Positions 24,703 through 33,100 of a stretch of 64,000 nucleotides of DNA are shown here, piece after piece. Every line of letters begins with the position of its first letter. The stretch's first letter is position 1. The stretch comes from Pseudomonas sp. Choline-02u-1 (lineage in GTDB: Bacteria > Pseudomonadota > Gammaproteobacteria > Pseudomonadales > Pseudomonadaceae). Both the position numbers and the translations under genes were made by a program. The stretch spans positions 124,001 to 188,000 of the forward strand of contig NZ_PJBC01000066.1 of assembly GCF_002836515.1 (NCBI RefSeq), in the 5' to 3' direction. The notes under the pieces are model-generated. The model did no database searches and was not told the DNA's origin. It saw nothing but the letters and a program-made list of their open reading frames with translations.

Positions 24703-25884
24703 ATGCTTAGCGTCCAGGATCGTGCCATCGTCAAGTCCACCGTGCCTCTGCTGGAAAGCGGCGGCGAGGCGTTGATCACGCATTTCTATCGCATGATGCT
24801 CTCCGAATACCCGGAGGTGCGCCCGCTGTTCAACCAGGCGCATCAGGCCAGTGGCGATCAGCCGCGTGCCTTGGCCAACGGCGTGCTGATGTACGCCCGG
24901 CACATCGATCAACTCGACCAGTTGGGCGATCTGGTGGCGAAGATCATCAACAAACACGTCGCCCTGCAGATTCTGCCGGAGCATTACCCCATTGTTGGCA
25001 CCTGCCTGCTGCGCGCCATTTGCGAAGTGCTCGGCGAAGAGATCGCCACGCCTGAGGTGATGAGTGCCTGGGGCGCTGCGTACGGGCAACTGGCCGACAT
25101 CCTGATCGGCGCGGAAACCGCGATCTATGACCAGAAGGAACACGCCGTCGGTGGCTGGCGCGGTGCGCGTGAATTCATCGTCGCGGCGAAAGTACAGGAG
25201 AGCGCGGAGATCACCTCGTTCTACTTCGAACCGGCGGACAAAGGGCCGATTCTTGCGGTCGAGCCGGGTCAGTACATCGGCATGAAGCTGATCCTCGATG
25301 GCGAAGAAATCCGCCGCAACTATTCGCTGTCGGCACTGGCCAATAACGGTCAGTACCGCATCAGCGTCAAGCGTGAACCGAATGGTCGCGCGTCCAACTA
25401 CTTGCATGATCAGCTGAACGTCGGCTCGAGCATCCAACTGTTCCCGCCGTCGGGCGAATTCACCCTGGCGGCCAGCGACAAGCCGCTGGTGCTGATCAGT
25501 GGCGGCGTCGGCATCACCCCGACGTTGGCGATGTTGGAAGCCGCGCTGGCGACCGAACGTCCGGTGCACTTTATCCACTGCGCGCGCAACGGCAGCGTTC
25601 ACGCATTCCGTGACTGGGTCGATGGACTGGCGGCGCGTCATCCGCAGCTCAAGCGTTTCTATTGCTACGCCGAGGAGGATGGTGTCAGCCCGGCGGCGGA
25701 CAAGGTCGGCTTGTTGAGTCAGGAACAGCTCGGCGAATGGCTGCCGGCGCAGCGTGATGTCGATGCGTACTTCCTCGGGCCGAAAGGGTTCATGGGCGCG
25801 ATCAAGCGGCATTTGAAAGCGTTGGGCGTGCCGGAGAAGCAGAGCCGCTACGAGTTCTTCGGGCCGGCTTCTGCTCTGGAGTGA
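24703..25884 (+). CDS. fhp: Fhp/Hmp flavohaemoglobin, nitric oxide dioxygenase
   Basis: Converts NO and O2 to nitrate using NAD(P)H and FAD. 393 residues: globin domain 1-140 with distal Tyr29 in HFYRMML and proximal His85 in INKHVALQI plus Tyr95; FAD domain with RRNYSLSA (flavin-binding R-x-Y-S) and GRASNYLHD; NAD domain with LISGGVGITPTLAML and a C-terminal FFGP. An AGGAGTCACCTT ribosome binding site precedes the ATG. Induction by FhpR through the sigma54-like promoter is inferred from the shared intergenic region. Confidence 0.96.
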   Translation: MLSVQDRAIVKSTVPLLESGGEALITHFYRMMLSEYPEVRPLFNQAHQASGDQPRALANGVLMYARHIDQLDQLGDLVAKIINKHVALQILPEHYPIVGTCLLRAICEVLGEEIATPEVMSAWGAAYGQLADILIGAETAIYDQKEHAVGGWRGAREFIVAAKVQESAEITSFYFEPADKGPILAVEPGQYIGMKLILDGEEIRRNYSLSALANNGQYRISVKREPNGRASNYLHDQLNVGSSIQLFPPSGEFTLAASDKPLVLISGGVGITPTLAMLEAALATERPVHFIHCARNGSVHAFRDWVDGLAARHPQLKRFYCYAEEDGVSPAADKVGLLSQEQLGEWLPAQRDVDAYFLGPKGFMGAIKRHLKALGVPEKQSRYEFFGPASALE

Positions 25885-25908
25885 ATCTGAAAGCGAGGCG
25901 CCTGCATT

Positions 25909-25998
25909 GGCGAGCAAGCCCGCTCCCACACCGAAGCTGCGTCCAGCACAAATTGTGTGCAAGGCACGGTCTAATGTGGGAGCAGGCTTGCTCGCGAA
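25909..25998. repeat. REP palindrome pair, family B
   Basis: Inverted copies around GGCGAGCAAGCCCGCTCCCA (25909-25930) and TGTGGGAGCAGGCTTGCTCG (25975-25998 with CGAA), 44 bases apart, between fhp and dsbB. Confidence 0.85.
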
Positions 25999-26126
25999 GG
26001 GCTCGACGCCAATTCCGACACGAGGTTAATCATTCCTTAACCGCTCTATCGTTTATTGCCCCGGTGTAGACTTGCGACAATTTCAGCTGCCAGCCGGCTG
26101 AACCATGGACTTACAAAGGAAAGGCA

Positions 26127-26636
26127 ATGAGCGAGGAAACGATGCGGTTGGGACGTGAGCGGCGCTATCTGATGCTGCTGGGGATCATCTGTCTGGCGTT
26201 GATCGGCGGTGCGTTGTACATGCAGGTCGTGTTAGGCGAGGCACCGTGCCCACTGTGCATTCTGCAGCGCTATGCACTGTTGCTGATTGCACTGTTCGCC
26301 TTCATTGGTGCGGGCATGCGTAGCCGTCGCAGCATCACCGTGTTCGAGACACTGGTAGTGATCTGTGCGATTGCCGGGGCCGGTGTGGCCGGGCATCACG
26401 TCTATACGCAGTTCTATCCGGCGGTGAGTTGTGGCGTCGATGTGCTGCAACCGATTGTCGATGATCTGCCGTTGGCGAAAATTTTCCCGCTGGGCTTCCA
26501 GGTCGACGGTTTCTGCTCGACGCCGTATCCGCCGATCCTCGGTCTGTCGCTGGCGCAATGGGCGCTGGTGGCGTTCGTGCTGGTGGTGATTCTGGTGCCT
26601 CTGCTGACTTCGCGTAATCGAAAAGCGCTGCGCTGA
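26127..26636 (+). CDS. dsbB: DsbB, disulfide bond oxidoreductase of the inner membrane
   Basis: Re-oxidises DsbA and passes electrons to quinone. 169 residues with four membrane segments. The first periplasmic loop holds the CPLC pair (Cys41, Cys44, in APCPLCILQRY), the second holds Cys102 (AVSCGVD) and Cys130 (DGFCSTPYPP). The ribosome binding site is AAAGGAAAGGCA. Pseudomonads usually have two DsbB paralogues; this one lies next to the cyo genes but ends in its own strong terminator. Confidence 0.95.
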   Translation: MSEETMRLGRERRYLMLLGIICLALIGGALYMQVVLGEAPCPLCILQRYALLLIALFAFIGAGMRSRRSITVFETLVVICAIAGAGVAGHHVYTQFYPAVSCGVDVLQPIVDDLPLAKIFPLGFQVDGFCSTPYPPILGLSLAQWALVAFVLVVILVPLLTSRNRKALR

Positions 26637-26665
26637 GTCAACTTCTCGGCACAGCTGCCGATAAA

Positions 26666-26707
26666 CAAAACGCCCCGATTTTCGCTGCTGAAAATCGGGG
26701 CGTTTTG
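26666..26707. terminator. Strong terminator after dsbB (works on both strands)
   Basis: Eighteen-base perfect stem CAAAACGCCCCGATTTTC with a six-base loop GCTGCT. The stem ends in A and T runs, so it can act in either direction; 29 bases after the dsbB stop. Confidence 0.92.
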
Positions 26708-27463
26708 CATTTCAGAGCGTTTGTGAAAACACCGTGACGAACGGCAATGAAGCGTGCGGCAAATGTGCGACATGTTGTCACACGCGGGCTGTCGCAGGGA
26801 CTCGGGATGCGGCGGATTGGCCGCCTGTTACATAAAAACATTGGCCAGTTTCAGCGTTTTCGGGCTTCAGCACGGACGTACCAGAGCAGGCAGTTTTAAC
26901 AGGCGCCGGCAGATGGGCGAAGCCCTTGGAACATCGGGCTTTGCGCTGATCCAGCGGTTGTAGATCGGGTGCAGAGCTGTCTGATTTGAGGCGCTTACGC
27001 TGGCGGATTTTGTCGCTTTTATTGAGAAACGCTTTCGATAACTTGCGCAACTTTTGCAAAAATGGCGATGGATTGTTGCTCTGAGTGATAAAAATTATTT
27101 CGGGATAAGACATGGTGTATAGGGCGCTACCTATCTACAATCGCCCGCACTGAATTCCCGGCGCTGTTCAGCCTTTATCAAGGAACTGATCAGGAGGTCG
27201 GGTGTCGAGCGAGCCGCGAGGCTTTCAAGACACCCTGGTGTCGGTGCCTTTCCAATTTTCCGCACCAAATGGAATTGGTCTGTAACAAGGCCTTTGACCA
27301 CGAATTCGAATAAGAACTGAACGCTGTCCCAAGGTTTTGTCGAGCGTGTAACGCGCGACGGGCGGCCCTTATTCAATCCAAAGAAAATGCCAACCCTTGG
27401 CAGGGTGAAGTGTTGGCGATCAAAACCCAACTGCATTGCGCAAGCTGCTTTAGAGGTCGTGAG
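26708..27463 (+). other. 756-base stretch without a convincing gene, upstream of cyoA
   Basis: No frame here has a ribosome binding site, coding-like codon use or recognisable product; the two longest (minus strand, 101-111 codons) look accidental. It should hold the cyo promoter and a leader. Seen: a possible -10 TACAAT at 27136-27141 with no good -35, three small hairpins in the last 240 bases (GACACC-CT-GGTGTC at 27229-27242; ACCAA/TTGGT at 27264-27279; ACCCT/AGGGT at 27393-27406), and AATAAGAA at 27309-27316, which fits the A-rich AANAANAA motif bound by Hfq-Crc. I see no ANR/FNR box of the TTGAT-N4-ATCAA form. Confidence 0.5.
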
Positions 27464-28405
27464 ATGAGTAAAAACAGGTACCCCAGATTACTAGGCCTAG
27501 TGCCGCTGCTCGGCACGTTGTTGCTGGGAGGCTGCAACATGACCTTGCTCAATCCAACGGGCCAGGTCGGCCTGGAACAGCGCAACCTGATCATCACCGC
27601 CACGCTGCTGATGCTGTTGGTCGTCGTGCCGGTCATCGTCATGACCTTCCTGTTTGCCTGGAAGTACCGCGCTTCGAACAAGAACGCCGTCTACACGCCG
27701 AAGTGGTCGCACTCGACCAAGATCGAAGTGGCCGTATGGACCATCCCGGTGCTGATCATCATCGCCCTGGGCTACATCACTTACATCTCGACTCACGAGC
27801 TGGACCCGTATCGTCCGATCGAGTCTGACGTCAAGCCTGTGACCATCGAAGTCGTCGCGCTGGACTGGAAGTGGCTGTTCATCTACCCGGAACAAGGCAT
27901 TGCCACGGTCAACAAGATCGTGTTCCCGGCGCACACGCCAATCAACTTCAAGATCACCTCCGATGCCGTGATGAACTCGTTCTTCATCCCGGGCCTGGGC
28001 GGCCAGATCTACGCGATGGCGGGCATGCAGACCAAGCTGCACCTGATCGCTGACCGCAACGCTGAAATGGACGGTATCTCCGCCAACTACAGCGGTGCCG
28101 GTTTCACCGGTATGAAATTCAAGGCTATCTCCACCACTCAGGAAGATTTCGACGCCTGGGTAAGTGAAGTCAAGAAGTCGCCTAAACAGCTTGATCAGGC
28201 TGAATACGCGGCCCTGGCCAAACCGAGCCAGAACAACCCAGTCGAGCTCTACTCGTCGGTCACGCCTAACCAGTTCCAGATCATCGTCGACAAGTACGAA
28301 GGTATGAAACCGGGCAAGCCGCTGAAGCACGAGAAGAAAGAGAAAGAAGTGGCGGCCACGGATATTGACGCGGGTTCGCATTCAGCTGCCGGGGCAGAGG
28401 AGTAA
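27464..28405 (+). CDS. cyoA: CyoA, cytochrome bo3 ubiquinol oxidase subunit II
   Basis: Start at the ATG at 27464 after AGAGGTCGTGAG, giving 313 residues; the frame is open to 27410 but without a ribosome binding site. It opens with a lipoprotein signal (LLGTLLLGGC, lipidated Cys24), then two membrane segments (LIITATLLMLLVVVPVIVMT and IEVAVWTIPVLIIIALGYI) and a periplasmic cupredoxin domain (IEVVALDWKWLFIYPEQGIA, MNSFFIPGLGGQIYAMAGM) that lacks the CuA ligands, as in quinol oxidases. First gene of the cyoABCDE operon. Confidence 0.96.
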   Translation: MSKNRYPRLLGLVPLLGTLLLGGCNMTLLNPTGQVGLEQRNLIITATLLMLLVVVPVIVMTFLFAWKYRASNKNAVYTPKWSHSTKIEVAVWTIPVLIIIALGYITYISTHELDPYRPIESDVKPVTIEVVALDWKWLFIYPEQGIATVNKIVFPAHTPINFKITSDAVMNSFFIPGLGGQIYAMAGMQTKLHLIADRNAEMDGISANYSGAGFTGMKFKAISTTQEDFDAWVSEVKKSPKQLDQAEYAALAKPSQNNPVELYSSVTPNQFQIIVDKYEGMKPGKPLKHEKKEKEVAATDIDAGSHSAAGAEE

Positions 28406-28408
28406 ACG

Positions 28409-30439
28409 ATGTTTGGTAAATTAAGTTGGGAAGCAGTCCCATTCCACGAGCCGATCGTGATGGTGACCATCGCCATGATCGCCCTCGGTGGTCTGGCACT
28501 GTTCGCTGCGATCACTTACTTCAAGAAGTGGACGTACCTGTGGACCGAGTGGCTGACTTCGGTCGACCACAAGAAAATCGGCGTGATGTACATCATCGTC
28601 GCCATGGTCATGCTGCTGCGCGGTTTTGCCGACGCGATCATGATGCGTACCCAGTTGGCCATGGCCACCGAGGGTTCGCCTGGTTACCTGCCACCTGAAC
28701 ACTATGACCAGATCTTCACCGCTCACGGTGTGATCATGATCATCTTCATGGCGATGCCATTCTTCACCGGCCTGATGAACCTTGCAGTGCCGCTGCAGAT
28801 CGGCGCGCGTGACGTGGCGTTCCCGTTCCTGAACTCCCTGAGCTTCTGGCTGCTGGTGTCCGGCGTTGTGCTGATCAACCTGTCGCTGGGCGTCGGCGAA
28901 TTCGCCAAGACCGGTTGGGTTGCCTATCCGCCGCTGTCGGGTCTGCAATACAGCCCTGGCGTGGGAATGGACTACTACATCTGGGCGCTACAGCTGTCCG
29001 GATTGGGTACGACGCTAACGGGGGTCAACTTCCTCGCGACCGTACTGAAAATGCGTACCCCTGGCATGAAACTGATGGACATGCCGATCTTCACCTGGAC
29101 CTGCACCTGGGCAAACGTTCTGATCGTGGCTTCGTTCCCGATCCTGACCGCTACCCTGGCACTGCTGACCCTTGACCGTTACATGGATTTCCACATTTTC
29201 ACCAATGAACTTGGTGGCAATCCGATGATGTACGTCAACCTGTTCTGGGCGTGGGGCCACCCTGAGGTTTACATCCTGATCCTGCCGGCCTTCGGCATCT
29301 TCTCGGAAGTGATCTCGGCGTTCACCGGCAAGAAACTGTTCGGCCACCACTCGATGATCTACGCCTCGGGCGCGATCTCGGTACTGGGCTTCATGGTCTG
29401 GCTGCACCACTTCTTCACCATGGGTTCGGGTGCCAGCGTCAACGCCTTCTTCGGTCTGGCGACGATGCTGATTTCCATCCCGACGGGTGTGAAGCTGTTC
29501 AACTGGCTGTTCACCATCTACCAGGGCCGTCTGCGCTTCACCAGCCAGGTGATGTGGACGCTGGGCTTCATGGTGACCTTCGCCATCGGCGGCATGACCG
29601 GCGTACTGCTGGCCATCCCGGGTGCTGACTTCGTGCTGCACAACAGCCTGTTCGTGATCGCGCACTTCCACAACGTGATCATCGGCGGTGCGGTATTCGG
29701 TTACATCGCTGGCTTCGCGTTCTACTTCCCGAAAGCGTTCGGCTTCAAGCTGCACGAAGGCTGGGGTAAAGCAGCGTTCTGGTTCTGGATCTCGGGCTTC
29801 TTCGTCGCGTTCATGCCGCTCTACGCACTGGGCTTCATGGGCATGACCCGTCGTCTGAACGCCACCACCAACCCTGAGTGGGTACCGTACCTGTACGTTG
29901 CCATGTTCGGTGCGGTGATGATCGCTGTCGGTATCGCCTGCCAACTGATCCAGCTGTACGTCAGTGTGCGTGACCGCAACAAGCCAGAGAACGTTTGCGA
30001 TCACGGTGACCCGTGGAATGCGCACACGCTGGAATGGTCGACCTCGTCGCCACCACCGTTCTACAACTTTGCTGTGCTGCCTAAGGCTGACTGCATCGAC
30101 CCGTTCACCGAAGCCAAGGAAAACGGTACTGCGTACCAGCGTCCGGCCAAGTACGAGCCGATCCACATGCCGAACAACACCGCCACTGGCGTGGTGATGG
30201 GCGCGCTGTTGACCGTCTTCGGTTTCGCGATGATCTGGCACATCTGGTGGCTGGCGATCGCGAGCCTGGTGGGCACCGTCGTTTACTTCGTGATCCACGC
30301 TGCACGTGACGACCAGGGCTATATGGTTCCGGTTGAAACGATCGAGCGTATCGAAGCCGAGCAGCACAAGCGTCTGGTCGCGGCAGGGAAAATCCCGGCC
30401 AATGCCACCCGTGTTGAAACCTCGTTGGAACAGGCTTAA
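28409..30439 (+). CDS. cyoB: CyoB, cytochrome bo3 oxidase subunit I
   Basis: Catalytic haem-copper subunit, 676 residues and about 15 membrane segments. HGVIMIIFMAMPF contains a low-spin haem ligand; WAWGHPEVYILILPAFG gives the CuB histidine and the His-Tyr cross-link of A-type oxidases; VWLHHFFTMGSG carries the two further CuB histidines; FVIAHFHNVIIGG gives the ligands of both haems. It starts three bases after the cyoA stop with a GGAGTAAACG ribosome binding site. Confidence 0.97.
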   Translation: MFGKLSWEAVPFHEPIVMVTIAMIALGGLALFAAITYFKKWTYLWTEWLTSVDHKKIGVMYIIVAMVMLLRGFADAIMMRTQLAMATEGSPGYLPPEHYDQIFTAHGVIMIIFMAMPFFTGLMNLAVPLQIGARDVAFPFLNSLSFWLLVSGVVLINLSLGVGEFAKTGWVAYPPLSGLQYSPGVGMDYYIWALQLSGLGTTLTGVNFLATVLKMRTPGMKLMDMPIFTWTCTWANVLIVASFPILTATLALLTLDRYMDFHIFTNELGGNPMMYVNLFWAWGHPEVYILILPAFGIFSEVISAFTGKKLFGHHSMIYASGAISVLGFMVWLHHFFTMGSGASVNAFFGLATMLISIPTGVKLFNWLFTIYQGRLRFTSQVMWTLGFMVTFAIGGMTGVLLAIPGADFVLHNSLFVIAHFHNVIIGGAVFGYIAGFAFYFPKAFGFKLHEGWGKAAFWFWISGFFVAFMPLYALGFMGMTRRLNATTNPEWVPYLYVAMFGAVMIAVGIACQLIQLYVSVRDRNKPENVCDHGDPWNAHTLEWSTSSPPPFYNFAVLPKADCIDPFTEAKENGTAYQRPAKYEPIHMPNNTATGVVMGALLTVFGFAMIWHIWWLAIASLVGTVVYFVIHAARDDQGYMVPVETIERIEAEQHKRLVAAGKIPANATRVETSLEQA

Positions 30440-30442
30440 ACC

Positions 30443-31066
30443 ATGTCGAACTTAGTGACCAATGTTGGACACGCCCATGGTGACCATGGGCACGATGACC
30501 ATCACCACGACTCGGGCGAGATGACCGTATACGGTTTCTGGCTCTACCTGATGACCGACTGCATTCTGTTTGCGTCGATCTTCGCGGTGTACGCAGTACT
30601 GGTAAACAACGTTGCCGGTGGCCCGTCGGGCCACGACATCTTCGAACTGCCTTACGTGCTGGGCGAAACCGCTCTGCTGTTGTTCAGTTCGATCACCTAC
30701 GGCTTCGCCATGCTGGCGTTGTACAAGGGCAAGAAGCAGGCGGTCCTGGGGTGGTTGTTCATGACCTTCCTGCTCGGCGCGGGCTTCATCGCCATGGAGA
30801 TCAACGAGTTCCACCTGCTGATCTCCGAGGGCTTCGGTCCTAGCCGTTCGGGCTTCCTGTCGGCGTTCTTCACCCTGGTCGGTACCCACGGTCTGCACGT
30901 TTCGGCCGGTCTGATCTGGATGGGCGTCATGATGTATCAGGTCAACAAGCATGGCCTGACGTCGACCAACAAGACTCGTCTGAGCTGCCTGAGCCTGTTC
31001 TGGCACTTCCTGGACGTAGTCTGGATTTGCGTCTTCACCGTTGTTTACCTGATGGGGACTCTGTAA
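30443..31066 (+). CDS. cyoC: CyoC, cytochrome bo3 oxidase subunit III
   Basis: 207 residues with five membrane segments, beginning with a His/Asp-rich cytoplasmic tail (AHGDHGHDDHHHDS). Contains FILLIS-type conserved stretches such as GFIAMEINEFHLLISEGFGP and FFTLVGTHGLHVSAGLIWM. It follows cyoB by three bases and its TAA overlaps the cyoD ATG (TAATG). Confidence 0.96.
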   Translation: MSNLVTNVGHAHGDHGHDDHHHDSGEMTVYGFWLYLMTDCILFASIFAVYAVLVNNVAGGPSGHDIFELPYVLGETALLLFSSITYGFAMLALYKGKKQAVLGWLFMTFLLGAGFIAMEINEFHLLISEGFGPSRSGFLSAFFTLVGTHGLHVSAGLIWMGVMMYQVNKHGLTSTNKTRLSCLSLFWHFLDVVWICVFTVVYLMGTL

Positions 31067-31401
31067 TGGCTAATGCACACTCCCATGACAGCCACGATGC
31101 TGGCCACGGCAGCGTCAAGTCGTACGCCATCGGCTTCATCCTGTCGGTAATCCTGACCGTCATTCCGTTCGGTCTGGTGATGTACCCGACCCTGCCGAAG
31201 TCGACGACGCTGGCAATCGTTCTGCTGTTCGCAGTGATCCAGGTGATCGTTCACCTGTATTACTTCCTGCACCTGGACCGTTCCATTGCTCAGCGTAACA
31301 ACGTGATCGCATTCGTCTTCACGGCGATCGTGATTGTGCTGCTGGTTGGCCTGTCGCTGTGGATCATGTTCAGCATCCACACGTACATGATGGCGAAGTG
31401 A
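31066..31401 (+). CDS. cyoD: CyoD, cytochrome bo3 oxidase subunit IV
   Basis: 111 residues, start at the ATG at 31066 overlapping the cyoC stop. His-rich N terminus then three membrane segments (YAIGFILSVILTVIPFGLVM; TLAIVLLFAVIQVIVHLYYF; IAFVFTAIVIVLLVGLSLWI). The motif VHLYYFLHLD is diagnostic of the subunit. It assists assembly of the CuB site. Confidence 0.95.
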   Translation: MANAHSHDSHDAGHGSVKSYAIGFILSVILTVIPFGLVMYPTLPKSTTLAIVLLFAVIQVIVHLYYFLHLDRSIAQRNNVIAFVFTAIVIVLLVGLSLWIMFSIHTYMMAK

Positions 31402-31411
31402 GGTAGACCCG

Positions 31412-32299
31412 ATGTCGCTCAAGCACTTTATCCAAATCACCAAACCGGGGATCATTTTCGGTAACGTGCTTTCTGTGGCAGGCGGGTTCTTCCTGGCCTC
31501 GAAAGGGCATGTCGATCTGGCGGTGTTTCTGGCCGCCATGATCGGTACGTCCCTGGTCGTGGCCTCCGGTTGCGTGTTCAACAACTGCATCGACCGCGAC
31601 ATCGACCTGAAGATGGAACGCACCAAGAACCGTGTGCTGGTCCAGGGCCTCATCTCCCTGAAACTGGCCCTGGTTTACGCGACCATTCTGGGTGTTCTCG
31701 GCGTTGCCTTGTTGTACAAGGTGGCCAACCCGTTGGCTGCCTTGTTCGCAGTAATCGGCTTCATCATCTACGTCGGCTTCTACAGCCTGTACCTCAAGCG
31801 CAAGTCGGTTCACGGCACGCTGGTGGGCAGTCTGTCGGGCGCCATGCCGCCAGTGATCGGTTACGTTGCCGTGACCAACAGCTTCGACATGGCCGCACTG
31901 ACCCTGCTGGTGATGTTCAGCCTGTGGCAGATGCCGCATTCCTACGCCATCGCGATTTTCCGTTTCAATGATTACCTGGCCGCATCGATTCCGGTGCTGC
32001 CAGTGAAACGCGGCATTCAAGTGGCGAAGAAGCACATCCTGCTCTACATCCTGGCGTTCCTCGTGGCGACCTTGATGCTGACCTTCAGCGGCTACGCCGG
32101 CATGAGCTACCTCGCCGTCGCCGCCGCCATGGGCATGTACTGGCTGTACATGGCCTGGACCGGCTACAAGGCAGTCGATGACACCGTCTGGGCACGCAAG
32201 CTGTTCGTGTTCTCGATCTTCACCATCACTGCGTTGAGCGTCATGATGTCCCTGGACTTCAAGGTGCCGACAGAGCTGTTGCTGACGTACGCGCCGTAA
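31412..32299 (+). CDS. cyoE: CyoE, protohaem IX farnesyltransferase (haem O synthase)
   Basis: UbiA-family prenyltransferase that makes haem O for the oxidase encoded just upstream. 295 residues, about eight membrane segments. The prenyl-diphosphate/magnesium motif is NNCIDRDIDLKMERTKNR, the second Asp-rich loop region includes AIFRFNDYLAASIPVLPVKR, and the N terminus ITKPGIIFGNVLSVAGGFFL is typical. Last gene of the operon, followed by a terminator. Confidence 0.96.
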   Translation: MSLKHFIQITKPGIIFGNVLSVAGGFFLASKGHVDLAVFLAAMIGTSLVVASGCVFNNCIDRDIDLKMERTKNRVLVQGLISLKLALVYATILGVLGVALLYKVANPLAALFAVIGFIIYVGFYSLYLKRKSVHGTLVGSLSGAMPPVIGYVAVTNSFDMAALTLLVMFSLWQMPHSYAIAIFRFNDYLAASIPVLPVKRGIQVAKKHILLYILAFLVATLMLTFSGYAGMSYLAVAAAMGMYWLYMAWTGYKAVDDTVWARKLFVFSIFTITALSVMMSLDFKVPTELLLTYAP

Positions 32300-32316
32300 G
32301 GTTTGCAAGCTTCAGG

Positions 32317-32353
32317 AAAAACCCCGCACGTTGAGAGATGTGCGGGGTTTTTT
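32317..32353 (+). terminator. Terminator of the cyo operon
   Basis: Stem AAAAACCCCGCAC/GTGCGGGGTTTTTT with a ten-base loop, 18 bases after the cyoE stop. Confidence 0.9.
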
Positions 32354-32387
32354 GTTGGCTGAAATATGCTCGTTCGGGGTGCTGCCA

Positions 32388-32411
32388 TTCGCGAGCAGGC
32401 TCGCTCCCACA
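32388..32411. repeat. Single REP element, family B
   Basis: One unpaired copy of TTCGCGAGCAGGCTCGCTCC (plus CACA) downstream of cyoE. No inverted partner is present nearby, unlike the other family B sites. Confidence 0.75.
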
Positions 32412-32535
32412 GTTAGCGGTTGCGGCCACTTGGTAAAAGACCTAGATTCGGATCCAGCCCCGACAGTAGTAGCTCCAAGCCATCCTCCGCTGCTCGACTG
32501 TCCTAACCCGTGGATTGATCAAAAGGCTGGGCGTA

Positions 32536-33027
32536 ATGACCGAACGGATGACCTGCGATGAGCGCTTTATCGCCCTGGCTGAAGAACTCAACTACGACAT
32601 CTATGGCGAGAACACCGCCGGTGGCAATTACGCGCCGCTGATTCGCCATCACGATGAGCTGTACATCAGCGGCATGGTGCCGAGGGTCAATGGCAAAATT
32701 CTGTATCCCGGCCGCGTGGGACTGGAATTGAACCTCAAGGATGCGCAAGCCGCCGCAAGCATCAGCGCCATGCGTTGCCTGGCGCTGATTGTCGATGCGG
32801 TGGGTTCGCTGGACAAGATTCGCGCGTTGTTGCGGGTCACGGTGTATGTGAAGTCGACCGCTGACTTTGTCGACCTGAGCGAAGTGGCCAACGGCGCTTC
32901 GGACGTATTCAGCCATGTGCTGGGCGATGCCGGACGGCATACGCGCACGACCATCGGCGTGTATCAGTTGCCGAAGAATGCGGCGATTGAAGTGGACATG
33001 ATTGCAGCGTTGCATCCTTCGGCTTGA
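32536..33027 (+). CDS. RidA-family protein (YjgF/YER057c/UK114)
   Basis: 163 residues from the ATG at 32536, nine bases after AAAAGG; a TTG at 32515 is a weaker alternative. The fold family deaminates reactive enamine/imine intermediates in RidA itself, but this longer subgroup (about 150-165 residues, e.g. LYISGMVPRVNGKILYPGRV, IRALLRVTVYVKSTADFVDL, HTRTTIGVYQLPKNAAIEVD) often lacks the catalytic arginine context (here R-T-T-I-G-V-Y-Q-L-P-K), so the reaction is uncertain. Confidence 0.85.
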   Translation: MTERMTCDERFIALAEELNYDIYGENTAGGNYAPLIRHHDELYISGMVPRVNGKILYPGRVGLELNLKDAQAAASISAMRCLALIVDAVGSLDKIRALLRVTVYVKSTADFVDLSEVANGASDVFSHVLGDAGRHTRTTIGVYQLPKNAAIEVDMIAALHPSA

Positions 33028-33046
33028 GGTTATCCCCGCCTCAAAC

Positions 33047-33084
33047 AAAAAGCCCCGCCTGATCACTCAGCGCGGGGCTTTTTT
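33047..33084. terminator. Shared terminator between converging genes
   Basis: AAAAAGCCCCGC/GCGGGGCTTTTTT stem with A and T runs on either side. It can end both the RidA transcript (plus) and the 233-residue gene (minus), whose stops are 20 and 17 bases away. Confidence 0.85.
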
Positions 33085-33100
33085 ACAGGCGCTTGGCAGC

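Noticed and set aside
26778..27113. Minus-strand frame of 111 codons in the cyo upstream gap
   Set aside because: No ribosome binding site, no domain, and codon use unlike real genes here; kept as non-coding.
27131..27436. Minus-strand frame of 101 codons before cyoA
   Set aside because: Would lie across the expected cyo leader, no support for translation.
32503..33066. Minus-strand frame opposite the RidA gene
   Set aside because: Shadow frame; the RidA-family motifs are on the plus strand.
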